Below are positions 1 to 5,408 of a stretch of DNA of 6,440 nt, piece by piece. Made by a program: the position numbers and the translations under genes. This DNA is from Chloroflexota bacterium (GTDB lineage: Bacteria; Chloroflexota; Anaerolineae; Anaerolineales; Villigracilaceae). Positions within the stretch are counted from its first letter, which is position 1. Each line of letters opens with the position of its first letter. The notes below the pieces were generated by a model, which saw only the letters and a list, made by a program, of their open reading frames with translations, was not told the DNA's origin and did no database searches. The stretch lies in NCBI GenBank assembly GCA_016191985.1, contig JACPVB010000278.1:1-6440 (forward strand), written 5' to 3'.

Positions 1-131
1 ACCCAAATATCCATATCCTTGGTGTAGCGGGGATAGCCGTGCAAGGCAACAGCATATCCCCCCACCACAAGATAGCGCACCCCGTTATCGTTTAACGATT
101 GTATAAACTCTTTGAAATCCTGGTTCAGCAC
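1..131 (-). CDS. Nucleotidyltransferase-fold protein, N-terminal fragment (runs off left edge)
   Basis: Only the first 43 codons are in the window, and the frame is open to base 1. The protein begins VLNQDFKEFIQSLND (V read as Met) and continues with LVVGGYAVALHGYPRYTKDMDIW. The glycine pair at residues 24-25, followed by D39-x-D41, is the hG[G/S]...DxD signature of the nucleotidyltransferase superfamily; the two aspartates normally bind the metal and NTP. I recall this N-terminus as typical of small bacterial nucleotidyltransferase proteins of the MNT or AbiEii-like kind, which often pair with a short partner gene. The GTG start at 131 is chosen because family members begin M-L-N-x-D-F and because GGAGGT lies just upstream (140-135), although the spacing is short. 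The substrate is unknown. The toxin-like role is inferred from the pairing with the upstream 65-residue gene, which it overlaps by 47 bases. Confidence 0.8.
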   Translation of the reverse strand, partial: MLNQDFKEFIQSLNDNGVRYLVVGGYAVALHGYPRYTKDMDIW

Positions 132-282
132 CGTACCTCCAGCGATGATATTCCCGTCGTATTTCCTCCAAAGCGGCAAGCCGCGCGGAATAAGGCTGCT
201 TTCTCCAGTACGCTGAGTCTGTTTTCTTGTCGCCTAGTTTGGCTTTTCTGACAACTTTTTTAATGCCGAGTGTGCGTCGCAT
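85..282 (-). CDS. Small partner protein of the nucleotidyltransferase (65 aa, possible antitoxin-like)
   Basis: This is a basic 65-residue protein without a signal peptide or membrane segment. It has the recognisable stretches KLGDKKTDSAYW (residues 15-26), ARLAALEEIRREYHRWRYG (33-51) and FQRVYTIVKR (56-65). From memory, short proteins with this KLGD...YW...LE.IR..Y....G...RL/FQRVY.I.K pattern usually sit directly before a nucleotidyltransferase gene, as here. Its function is not established; the antitoxin or chaperone role is an inference. The start at 282 is chosen because the methyltransferase stop ends at 290, leaving 7 bases. A longer reading from 327 would add 15 residues overlapping the methyltransferase C-terminus. 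The GGAGAAGG in the last methyltransferase codons could act as a distant ribosome-binding site. A TATAAT (294-289) six bases before the ATG could instead give a leaderless mRNA. Confidence 0.72.
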   Translation of the reverse strand: MRRTLGIKKVVRKAKLGDKKTDSAYWRKQPYSARLAALEEIRREYHRWRYGAEPGFQRVYTIVKR

Positions 283-289
283 GAAATTA

Positions 290-1048
290 TTATACCTTCT
301 CCACCACCCAAAAATGCGACAGACCAAAAATCTTCAAAGGCGTCGCCTCCAAAAATTGCAAAACCGCACGCAGGAATTTTCCGAACACGCCAAAACGCGC
401 AATGATATTATCGTACGCGCCGAAGATGATGGTGCGTTCGATGAATTTCACGGGCAGGCCGTCGAATAATTTTTGCAGGTCGCGGCGCGAATACACGCGC
501 ACATGCGGGGCGAGTTTATCGCGCAAAACACGCGGAAGATAATTCACGAACAATTTGTTTCCAAAATAATATTTCCCCTTCCAAAAGATTCCATGCGTTT
601 CAAACGGGTAGCCGCGGTTGGGGCAGAAGATCACCGCGCGTCCTCCTGTTCGCAATACGCGAATCATTTCGGCAATCGCGGAGCGGTCATCCTGTACGTG
701 TTCGATCACTTCGTGGCTGAGGATCAGGTCAAAGTCGCCGCCCTGAGCCTGCCGAAGGGTCGAAGAAGGAAGCGGGATGGATTCACCAGCGGCGTTGATG
801 ATCTTATCCGAGTTGACTTTGGCATCCCTGGCCCGCTCGAAGTCATATTCCAAACCGATCACATCCGCGCCGAGGGCTGATAGCTTTTCTACATACATTC
901 CCACCCCGCAGCCATTTTCAAGGATATGCCCATGAATGCGTTCCCCTGCAAATCGTACAATCATCTCAAGGCGTCGTTGCTGCCCGTCGCGCCATACATA
1001 GGAAGGTTCTCCGCGCAACGCGGCTTTTTGCATGTCTCTTTCAGTCAT
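290..1048 (-). CDS. Class I SAM-dependent methyltransferase (252 aa)
   Basis: This is a cytosolic Rossmann-fold methyltransferase. Residues 42-50 (ILENGCGVG) form the SAM-binding glycine loop (motif I). E67 in IGLEYDF is the acidic residue that usually contacts the ribose. DLILSHEVIEHVQDD (107-121) is the post-motif II/III segment of the Methyltransf_11/UbiG-like group, and PNRGYPFETHG (143-153) follows. The C-terminus has the pattern FGAYDNIIAR...TPLKIFGLSHFWVVEK, which I remember from Anaerolineae methyltransferases. The substrate is unknown; lipid or surface-glycan targets are only a guess. The start at 1048 (MTERDMQK) is preferred to the longer 1216 reading, which would run through the nusA promoter and start codon and adds an unrelated N-terminus. 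Met at 1033 is an alternative. Residues 96-104 (STLRQAQGG) come from a repeat and appear as an extra loop between the expected ESIPLP and DFDLI segments. Confidence 0.85.
   Translation of the reverse strand: MTERDMQKAALRGEPSYVWRDGQQRRLEMIVRFAGERIHGHILENGCGVGMYVEKLSALGADVIGLEYDFERARDAKVNSDKIINAAGESIPLPSSTLRQAQGGDFDLILSHEVIEHVQDDRSAIAEMIRVLRTGGRAVIFCPNRGYPFETHGIFWKGKYYFGNKLFVNYLPRVLRDKLAPHVRVYSRRDLQKLFDGLPVKFIERTIIFGAYDNIIARFGVFGKFLRAVLQFLEATPLKIFGLSHFWVVEKV
740..766 (-). repeat. Dispersed CCTGAGCCTG..CGAAGG-type palindromic repeat inside the methyltransferase gene
   Basis: The plus strand at 741-759 reads CCCTGAGCCTGCCGAAGGG, and CGAAG continues after it. This matches, with one change (C for T), the CCTGAGCCTGTCGAAGG repeat I recall as widespread in Anaerolineae and some other genomes. 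It has short inverted ends (CCCT/AGGG). In the gene's frame it encodes TLRQAQG, the usual protein footprint of this repeat. It keeps the reading frame and lies between two conserved methyltransferase segments, so it is best read as an in-frame insertion into a surface loop. Exact boundaries are uncertain. Confidence 0.7.
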
Positions 1049-1055
1049 ATGCAAG

Positions 1056-1061
1056 ATTATA
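1056..1061 (-). promoter_or_regulatory. -10 box of the methyltransferase promoter, possibly leaderless
   Basis: On the minus strand this is a perfect TATAAT, followed by 7 bases and then the ATG at 1048. Transcription from it would begin at or within a base or two of the start codon. No good -35 box is found at the expected place (about 1079-1084 reads ATAGAG). The region also overlaps the -35 side of the rightward nusA promoter. An AAGG directly before the TATAAT (1065-1062) is too far from the ATG to be a good ribosome-binding site. Confidence 0.5.
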
Positions 1062-1063
1062 CC

Positions 1064-1092
1064 TTGCGCCTTCACTGTCTCTATGCTAAAAT
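1064..1092 (+). promoter_or_regulatory. Predicted sigma-70-type promoter of nusA (extended -10)
   Basis: A -35-like TTGCGC lies at 1064-1069. It is followed by a 17-base spacer and TAAAAT at 1087-1092 (five of six consensus bases). The spacer ends in TATGC, a full TRTGn extended -10 element, which can compensate for the poor -35. The expected transcription start is near 1099, giving a leader of about 85 bases before nusA. This is the only credible rightward promoter seen upstream of the nusA-nrnA cluster, so it probably drives the whole operon. Confidence 0.55.
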
Positions 1093-1093
1093 T

Positions 1094-1114
1094 TTGGTTG
1101 TAAGGACAACCCAA
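1094..1114 (+). promoter_or_regulatory. Inverted repeat at the predicted nusA transcription start
   Basis: GGTTGT (1096-1101) and ACAACC (1106-1111) are perfect inverted copies around the four bases AAGG. With one bulged C the match extends to TTG and CAA outside. Its position on the predicted start site fits either an operator or a hairpin at the very 5' end of the mRNA. The sequence alone does not separate these. Confidence 0.35.
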
Positions 1115-1129
1115 TAGAGAAGACGCCGA

Positions 1130-1150
1130 GAAGTGGGTAGCCCCCACTTC
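1130..1150 (+). promoter_or_regulatory. Hairpin in the nusA leader
   Basis: GAAGTGGG (1130-1137) and CCCACTTC (1143-1150) form a perfect 8-bp stem with a 5-base loop. An A-U and a G-U pair (1129/1151, 1128/1152) can extend it. No run of T follows, so it is not a standard intrinsic terminator. It lies 22 bases before the nusA ribosome-binding site. It could serve as an mRNA 5' stabiliser, or as a site for NusA-dependent pausing or autoregulation; these roles are inference. Confidence 0.45.
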
Positions 1151-1184
1151 TTCGCTTGTAAATAGGAGTAATGGAGCAGGTAGC

Positions 1185-3071
1185 ATGGCAAAAAACGATT
1201 TTGCATTAGCTTTCAATGAAGTGCTTGAGGAAAAACAATTAGCAAAGGATATCGTCGTTTCTGCAATTGAATCGGCGATGGTATCTGCTTATCGCCGCGC
1301 GGTGGGCGCATCCACAGCACAGCACGTGGAAGCAAAATTGGACCCCGAGACCGGGTTTGTGACCGTCTACGCCGAGAAGGAAGTGGTGGAAGATAATGTC
1401 ATCGATGCGCGCACTGAAGTGATTTTGGAGGAAGCCCGCAAGGTCAACCCCGAAGTTCAACCTGGTGACATGCTCATCGTTGAATCCACACCCGCAGATT
1501 TTGGCCGTGTGGCGGCTCAGACTGCGCGCCAGGTCATTCAACAGCGCATCCGCGAGGCGGAACGTTCGAATCAGATGCAGTATTTCGAGCGTCAGGTCGG
1601 CGAGATCGTTTCAGGTTTGGTGCAGGCTATCAATGCGCAGGGCGTTACCATCGGGCTGGATATGAAGGCCGAAGGTGTGATGCCGAATAACCAGAAGATT
1701 CCCGGCGAGCGTTTGAAACTGCATGACCGCATCCGTGCGGTGGTGATGGAAGTGAAGGATGGCACGCGCGGTCCACAGATCGTTCTGTCACGCGCGCATC
1801 GCAACTTCCTGCGCCGTTTACTTGAGAATGAAGTGCCTGAAATTTATCACGGCATCGTGGAGATCCGCGCGATCTCACGCGAACCCGGCGCACGCGCAAA
1901 AGTAGCTGTCTCTGCCACCCAGCCAGGGATCGACCCTGTGGGCGCTTGTGTGGGTATCAAGGGCGTTCGTATTCAAGCCATCGTGAAGGAATTACACGAT
2001 GAAAAGATCGACATCATCCAATGGGACCAAGACCCTATCGTTTATATTTCCAAAGCCATCAGCCCGGCGCGCGTGAATGGTGTGTACCTGGTTGATAATG
2101 AAGGCGGGCGCACTGCCACAGTGGTGGTGGGTGAGGATCAATTGAGCCTTGCCATCGGGCGGGATGGACAGAATGCACGCCTTGCCGCAAAATTGACCGG
2201 CTGGCGTATCGACATCAAGTCTCTTAGCGAGGCGGCTGGCGATTCTCTCAATAAACTTCAAGGCGATGCTTCCCTTGCGGCAATGTTACCGGTGGCTGTG
2301 GAACAAATTCCGCAGATCACGGAAATTCTCGCAAAGAAGGCGGAAAACCGCCCGATCACCCCGGAAGAATATACTGCCCTCGGTCAGTTTGTGGACCGGG
2401 TGGAACGCCGTACGATCCAGATCAAAGAAGACGCCGCCCGCGAAGTGGAAGAACGCACATCCGCCGCGCGCGCGGAGATTCCTGCCGCCGCGTTTGCCAT
2501 GCCTCTCGACCAGGCTGGCATCAAGGAACATATTTTCAACATCCTCACCGAAGCTGGTTTTGAAACCGTTGGCGAGTTGATGTTTGCCATGAAGACAGAC
2601 GCCAACAGGGTGCTTGGGCTGGCGGGCATCGGCTCCAAAGCCATCCAGAATATCGAAGAGTCGTTGGGTGCTTTAACCTTCCCAGAACCTGAGCCGGTAC
2701 CGGAACCTGAAGCAGTGAAGGCCGAAACTGAAGCGCCTGTCGCTGCTGAGGCGGTTGCGGTTGCAGTGGAACCTGCCCCAGCGGAGGAAATGCCTGGGAC
2801 GAAGAAACCAGCCGAAGGCAAGAAAGAAGCGAAGAAAGTCGTCGAAGAAACGGAAGATGAGAATGCCAAGGATGGCGTTTCGCTGGATGAGTTGTTCAAG
2901 ATGAAGCCGGAGATCTTCCAAACCCCGGCTGCTGAAGATGAATCCGATGATAAGAAGAAGGGCAAGAAAGTGAAGAAGAAAGGCGTTGCCCTGGAGTTCG
3001 ATGAGGATCTTGGTGAAGTTGTGGGCCGCAAGAAACATAAGCGCGGCGAGGGCGGCGGCGAGGATTGGTAA
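1185..3071 (+). CDS. nusA: Transcription termination/antitermination factor NusA
   Basis: NusA binds RNA polymerase and nascent RNA, and it controls pausing, intrinsic and Rho termination, and antitermination. Its 628 residues contain an N-terminal polymerase-binding domain (about 1-128), an S1 domain (about 136-203), KH1 (about 205-280; DPVGACVGIKGVRIQ at 250-264) and KH2 (about 284-346; AIGRDGQNARLAAKLTGW at 323-340). SREPGARAKVAV (231-242) is a strong NusA signature. After a partly charged linker (350-444) comes one helix-hairpin-helix-like segment (about 445-495; GFETVGELMF...LAGIGSKAIQNI). A Pro/Glu/Ala-rich tail follows from about 499, then Lys-rich stretches, ending in LGEVVGRKKHKRGEGGGEDW. 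The protein is longer than B. subtilis NusA (about 370) because of this C-terminal part. The start is ATG 1185, with GGAG at 1173-1176 and 8-base spacing. It is the first gene of the cluster, and rimP is not upstream. Confidence 0.97.
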   Translation: MAKNDFALAFNEVLEEKQLAKDIVVSAIESAMVSAYRRAVGASTAQHVEAKLDPETGFVTVYAEKEVVEDNVIDARTEVILEEARKVNPEVQPGDMLIVESTPADFGRVAAQTARQVIQQRIREAERSNQMQYFERQVGEIVSGLVQAINAQGVTIGLDMKAEGVMPNNQKIPGERLKLHDRIRAVVMEVKDGTRGPQIVLSRAHRNFLRRLLENEVPEIYHGIVEIRAISREPGARAKVAVSATQPGIDPVGACVGIKGVRIQAIVKELHDEKIDIIQWDQDPIVYISKAISPARVNGVYLVDNEGGRTATVVVGEDQLSLAIGRDGQNARLAAKLTGWRIDIKSLSEAAGDSLNKLQGDASLAAMLPVAVEQIPQITEILAKKAENRPITPEEYTALGQFVDRVERRTIQIKEDAAREVEERTSAARAEIPAAAFAMPLDQAGIKEHIFNILTEAGFETVGELMFAMKTDANRVLGLAGIGSKAIQNIEESLGALTFPEPEPVPEPEAVKAETEAPVAAEAVAVAVEPAPAEEMPGTKKPAEGKKEAKKVVEETEDENAKDGVSLDELFKMKPEIFQTPAAEDESDDKKKGKKVKKKGVALEFDEDLGEVVGRKKHKRGEGGGEDW

Positions 3072-3081
3072 AACAATAAAT

Positions 3082-3107
3082 CCCTCCTCCTGTTTGTGGG
3101 AGGAGGG
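3082..3107 (+). promoter_or_regulatory. Hairpin that buries the ylxR ribosome-binding site
   Basis: CCCTCCTCC (3082-3090) pairs perfectly with GGAGGAGGG (3099-3107) across an 8-base loop, a 9-bp stem of which seven pairs are G-C. The right arm contains the purine run GGAGGAGGGGG, the only Shine-Dalgarno-like sequence before ylxR. No T run follows on the plus strand, so it does not look like a terminator of this operon. The left arm starts only 10 bases after the nusA stop, so a ribosome finishing nusA could open it. That would be translational coupling, and is inferred. Confidence 0.6.
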
Positions 3108-3120
3108 GGATGAATCGAAG

Positions 3121-3435
3121 GTGAAAAAGAAACCTGTTCAACGTGTAAAACATGTACCCCAGCGCACGTGTGTGGGATGCCGCGAAGTTTTGCCGAAGAG
3201 GCAAATGCTGCGGATCGTGCGCACTGCGGAGGGGGTGCGTGTGGACCTGACCGGCAAGCTGGCCGGCAGAGGCGCGTATTTGCATGACCGCCGCGAATGT
3301 TGGGTGCGCGGCTTGAGGGGAGCTTTGGCCCATGCGCTCAAAGCTGAATTCACCGCAGAGGACCGCGGTGTTTTGGAAGATTTTATGAATACCCTGCCGC
3401 ACGATTCTGCGGATCGTGGGGAGACCAGCAAGTAA
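3121..3435 (+). CDS. ylxR: YlxR family RNA-binding / nucleoid-type protein
   Basis: This is a small basic cytosolic protein of 104 residues. Family features are RTCVGCR (residues 15-21), KRQMLRIVR (26-34) and the VDLTGKLAGRGAYLH block (41-55), which ends in the highly conserved GRGAY. The YlxR domain fills roughly residues 12-90, so the length is normal with a short hydrophilic tail. The family is known from structure as a probable RNA-binding protein encoded between nusA and infB; a DNA-binding regulatory role and RNase P interaction have also been reported for members. The GTG start at 3121 is the best available: no in-frame ATG lies near the domain start, and a TTG at 3094 would fall in the hairpin. 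The purine-rich ribosome-binding site (3101-3109) sits about 11 bases upstream, somewhat far, and is held in a hairpin. Confidence 0.93.
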   Translation: MKKKPVQRVKHVPQRTCVGCREVLPKRQMLRIVRTAEGVRVDLTGKLAGRGAYLHDRRECWVRGLRGALAHALKAEFTAEDRGVLEDFMNTLPHDSADRGETSK

Positions 3436-3541
3436 CGTCATGTGAACGATTAGCCACTCGCTCACTGGCCTTCTTGTTGGGGAATTAAGAAATATGCAGG
3501 CTTTTCCATGAGACAGGATCTCACAAAGCCCGCAATTCGAG

Positions 3542-3550
3542 AAGGAGGTG
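3542..3550 (+). promoter_or_regulatory. Near-perfect Shine-Dalgarno of infB
   Basis: AAGGAGGTG matches the 16S rRNA 3' end almost completely and lies 6 bases (from the end of GGAGG) before the infB ATG. It is the strongest ribosome-binding site in the window, and contrasts with the hidden ylxR site and the missing rbfA site. IF2 synthesis is therefore probably initiated independently of ylxR. Confidence 0.85.
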
Positions 3551-3554
3551 GCCT

Positions 3555-5327
3555 ATGAGTAATAATGGCAATAAACTTGAATTACCCGCCAATATCGTGA
3601 TCCGCGACCTGGCGCAAAAGATAGAGAAAAGTCCCATTGATCTGATCAAAAAATTGATGACCAACGGCGTCATGGCAACCATTAATCAAACTGTGGATTT
3701 TGACACGGCGGCGATTGTGGTGGGTGAGTATGGGTTTGAGGCCGTTCTTGAGGCGGTGGAGGAAGATGCCGCGAAAGAAGAGTCGGGTGAGGTTCCGCTT
3801 TGGCGTCAGTTGATCGCCGGCGAGGATGGCGCACACTTGAAAGTACGTCCTCCGGTGGTGACAATTTTAGGACATGTCGACCATGGCAAGACCAGCCTTT
3901 TGGATGCGATCCGCTCCACGGAAGTTGCCGCAGGCGAAGCGGGTGGCATTACCCAGCACATTGGCGCATATCAGGTTGAGAAGAAGGGACGTCTCATCAC
4001 TTTCCTGGATACCCCCGGCCATGCCGCATTTACACAAATGCGCGCGCGCGGCGCACAAGGCGCGGACATTGTTGTGTTGGTGGTCGCAGCGGACGATGGT
4101 GTGATGCCGCAAACAAGAGAGGCGATTGCCCATGCGAAAGCGGCGCGTGTGCCGATCATGGTTGCTTTGAACAAGATCGATAAACCGAACGCCAACCCGG
4201 ACCGCGTCAAACAACAGCTCGCGGAACTTGAACTTGTCCCGGACGATTGGGGCGGCAATACCATGGTTGTGCCGGTCTCGGCCAAACAAAAGCAGGGCAT
4301 TGAAGACCTTCTCGAAGGCATCCTGCTTGTGGCAGACAGCAACGACATCAAAGCCAACCCAAATGGAAAAGTGATCGGGACGGTGATCGAAGCCGAATTG
4401 GATAAATCCAAAGGCGTGCTGGCAACCCTGCTGGTTCAAAATGGAACGCTCGAAGCCGGTGACAATATTGTGGCTGGTACAACTCATGGAAAGTTACGCG
4501 CGATTACAGATTACAAAGGCAAGGCGATTAAAAAAGCCGGTCCGTCTACGCCTGTGGCTGTTATGGGTTTAAATGACGTTCCCTCCGCTGGTGATTTGTT
4601 CCAGGTTGTAAAAACAGAGAAAGAAGCCCGCTCCATTGTGACAGAACGGCTTGAAGCCATCAAAACACAGGCCCAGGCGCGCAAGAAAGTTTCATTGGAA
4701 GACTTGTTCGCAAACGTTCAAGCAGGCGAGGCGAAGGAACTTAATCTTATTGTCAAGGCGGATGTACAGGGTTCGCTGGATCCCATCGTCACCGAGTTGA
4801 ATAAACTTGGCGAAGGCGAGATCGGCCTGCACATCCTCCATGCCGAAACGGGCAATATCGGCAACAATGATGTGATGCTTGCATCTGCTTCAAAAGCGAT
4901 TATCATTGGCTTTAACGTCCAGGCAGATGTGGATGCCCGCCGCATGGCCGAAAAAGAAGGCGTGGATATTCGCCTTTACGAAATCATCTACCGCATGACC
5001 GAGGATATCGAGAAAGCCCTCAAGGGTATGCTCGAACCAAAACTTGTGGAAAAGACCCTCGGACGCGCCCAGGTATTGCAGGTATTCTCCGCTTCAAAAT
5101 TCGGCAGAGTTGCAGGCTGCAAAGTAACAGACGGCGAACTCCGGCGCGGCGCGAAGGTACGTCTCTACCGCGGCACGGATATTGTTTACGAAGGCGATCT
5201 CTCCTCATTGCGTCATGAAAAGGAAGACGTCAAAGAGATCCGCCAGGGCTTTGAATGCGGCGTTGGTTTTAAAAGTTTCAACGACATTCAACCCGGCGAC
5301 ATGCTGGTGTGTTACATCGTTGAATAA
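3555..5327 (+). CDS. infB: Translation initiation factor IF-2
   Basis: IF2 is the GTPase that places formyl-Met-tRNA on the 30S subunit and promotes 50S joining. All G-box motifs are present: GHVDHGKT (residues 106-113), switch I GGITQHIGAY (130-139), DTPGH (152-156), NKID (206-209) and SAK (242-244). Before the G domain there is one IF2N module (about 12-62; IVIRDLAQKIEKSP...GVMATINQ). After it come domain II (about 270-355), domain III (about 380-490; LIVKADVQGSLDPI, ASKAIIIGFNV) and the tRNA-binding C2 domain (about 495-590; GRVAGCKVTDGELRRGAKVRLYR). At 590 residues it is much shorter than the E. coli (890) or B. subtilis (716) proteins, because the long variable N-terminal region is missing, not because of truncation. 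The start ATG 3555 has a near-perfect ribosome-binding site. The coding frame is intact to TAA. Confidence 0.98.
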   Translation: MSNNGNKLELPANIVIRDLAQKIEKSPIDLIKKLMTNGVMATINQTVDFDTAAIVVGEYGFEAVLEAVEEDAAKEESGEVPLWRQLIAGEDGAHLKVRPPVVTILGHVDHGKTSLLDAIRSTEVAAGEAGGITQHIGAYQVEKKGRLITFLDTPGHAAFTQMRARGAQGADIVVLVVAADDGVMPQTREAIAHAKAARVPIMVALNKIDKPNANPDRVKQQLAELELVPDDWGGNTMVVPVSAKQKQGIEDLLEGILLVADSNDIKANPNGKVIGTVIEAELDKSKGVLATLLVQNGTLEAGDNIVAGTTHGKLRAITDYKGKAIKKAGPSTPVAVMGLNDVPSAGDLFQVVKTEKEARSIVTERLEAIKTQAQARKKVSLEDLFANVQAGEAKELNLIVKADVQGSLDPIVTELNKLGEGEIGLHILHAETGNIGNNDVMLASASKAIIIGFNVQADVDARRMAEKEGVDIRLYEIIYRMTEDIEKALKGMLEPKLVEKTLGRAQVLQVFSASKFGRVAGCKVTDGELRRGAKVRLYRGTDIVYEGDLSSLRHEKEDVKEIRQGFECGVGFKSFNDIQPGDMLVCYIVE

Positions 5328-5398
5328 CATAAATCGTGGTCTTGGTAAGGTGAGCGAAAGCCGAACTGTCAGGATATCAATCGAAAGTCATAAATCGT
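5328..5398 (+). repeat. Direct repeat CATAAATCGT flanking most of the infB-rbfA gap
   Basis: The 10-mer CATAAATCGT occurs directly after the infB stop (5328-5337) and again just before rbfA (5389-5398), with 51 bases between the copies. The 81-base gap between the two genes shows no open reading frame, terminator or ribosome-binding site. The repeat may be a short duplication footprint or chance; its function is unknown. Confidence 0.4.
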
Positions 5399-5408
5399 AA
5401 ATTAAAAT

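Noticed and set aside
473..880. Plus-strand open frame of 135 codons opposite the methyltransferase
   Set aside because: It lies antisense to a gene with clear SAM-binding motifs, has no recognisable domain, and contains only the mirrored repeat (ALSLPKGRRR).
1171..1209. Twelve-codon upstream frame (MEQVAWQKTILH) overlapping the nusA start
   Set aside because: Its GGAG is only two bases from the ATG, and the sequence is fully explained by the nusA ribosome-binding site and start.
1049..1216. Extended N-terminus of the methyltransferase starting at 1216
   Set aside because: It would run through the nusA promoter, leader and first codons, and the added residues do not resemble the family.
2384..3076. 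Minus-strand open frame of 230 codons, Ser/Ala/Thr-rich
   Set aside because: It is the complement of the repetitive charged tail of nusA; low-complexity codons remove stops on the other strand.
3082..3107. Intrinsic terminator after nusA
   Set aside because: The stem is strong but no T run follows on the plus strand. T-rich bases follow only in the minus direction, where there is no gene to terminate.
3474..3498. Promoter before infB (TTGTTG and TATGCA)
   Set aside because: Spacing is only 13 bases and the -10 match is poor.
3867..4487. Minus-strand open frame of 206 codons
   Set aside because: It is antisense to the IF2 G domain, which is unambiguous; no motif or start signal was seen.
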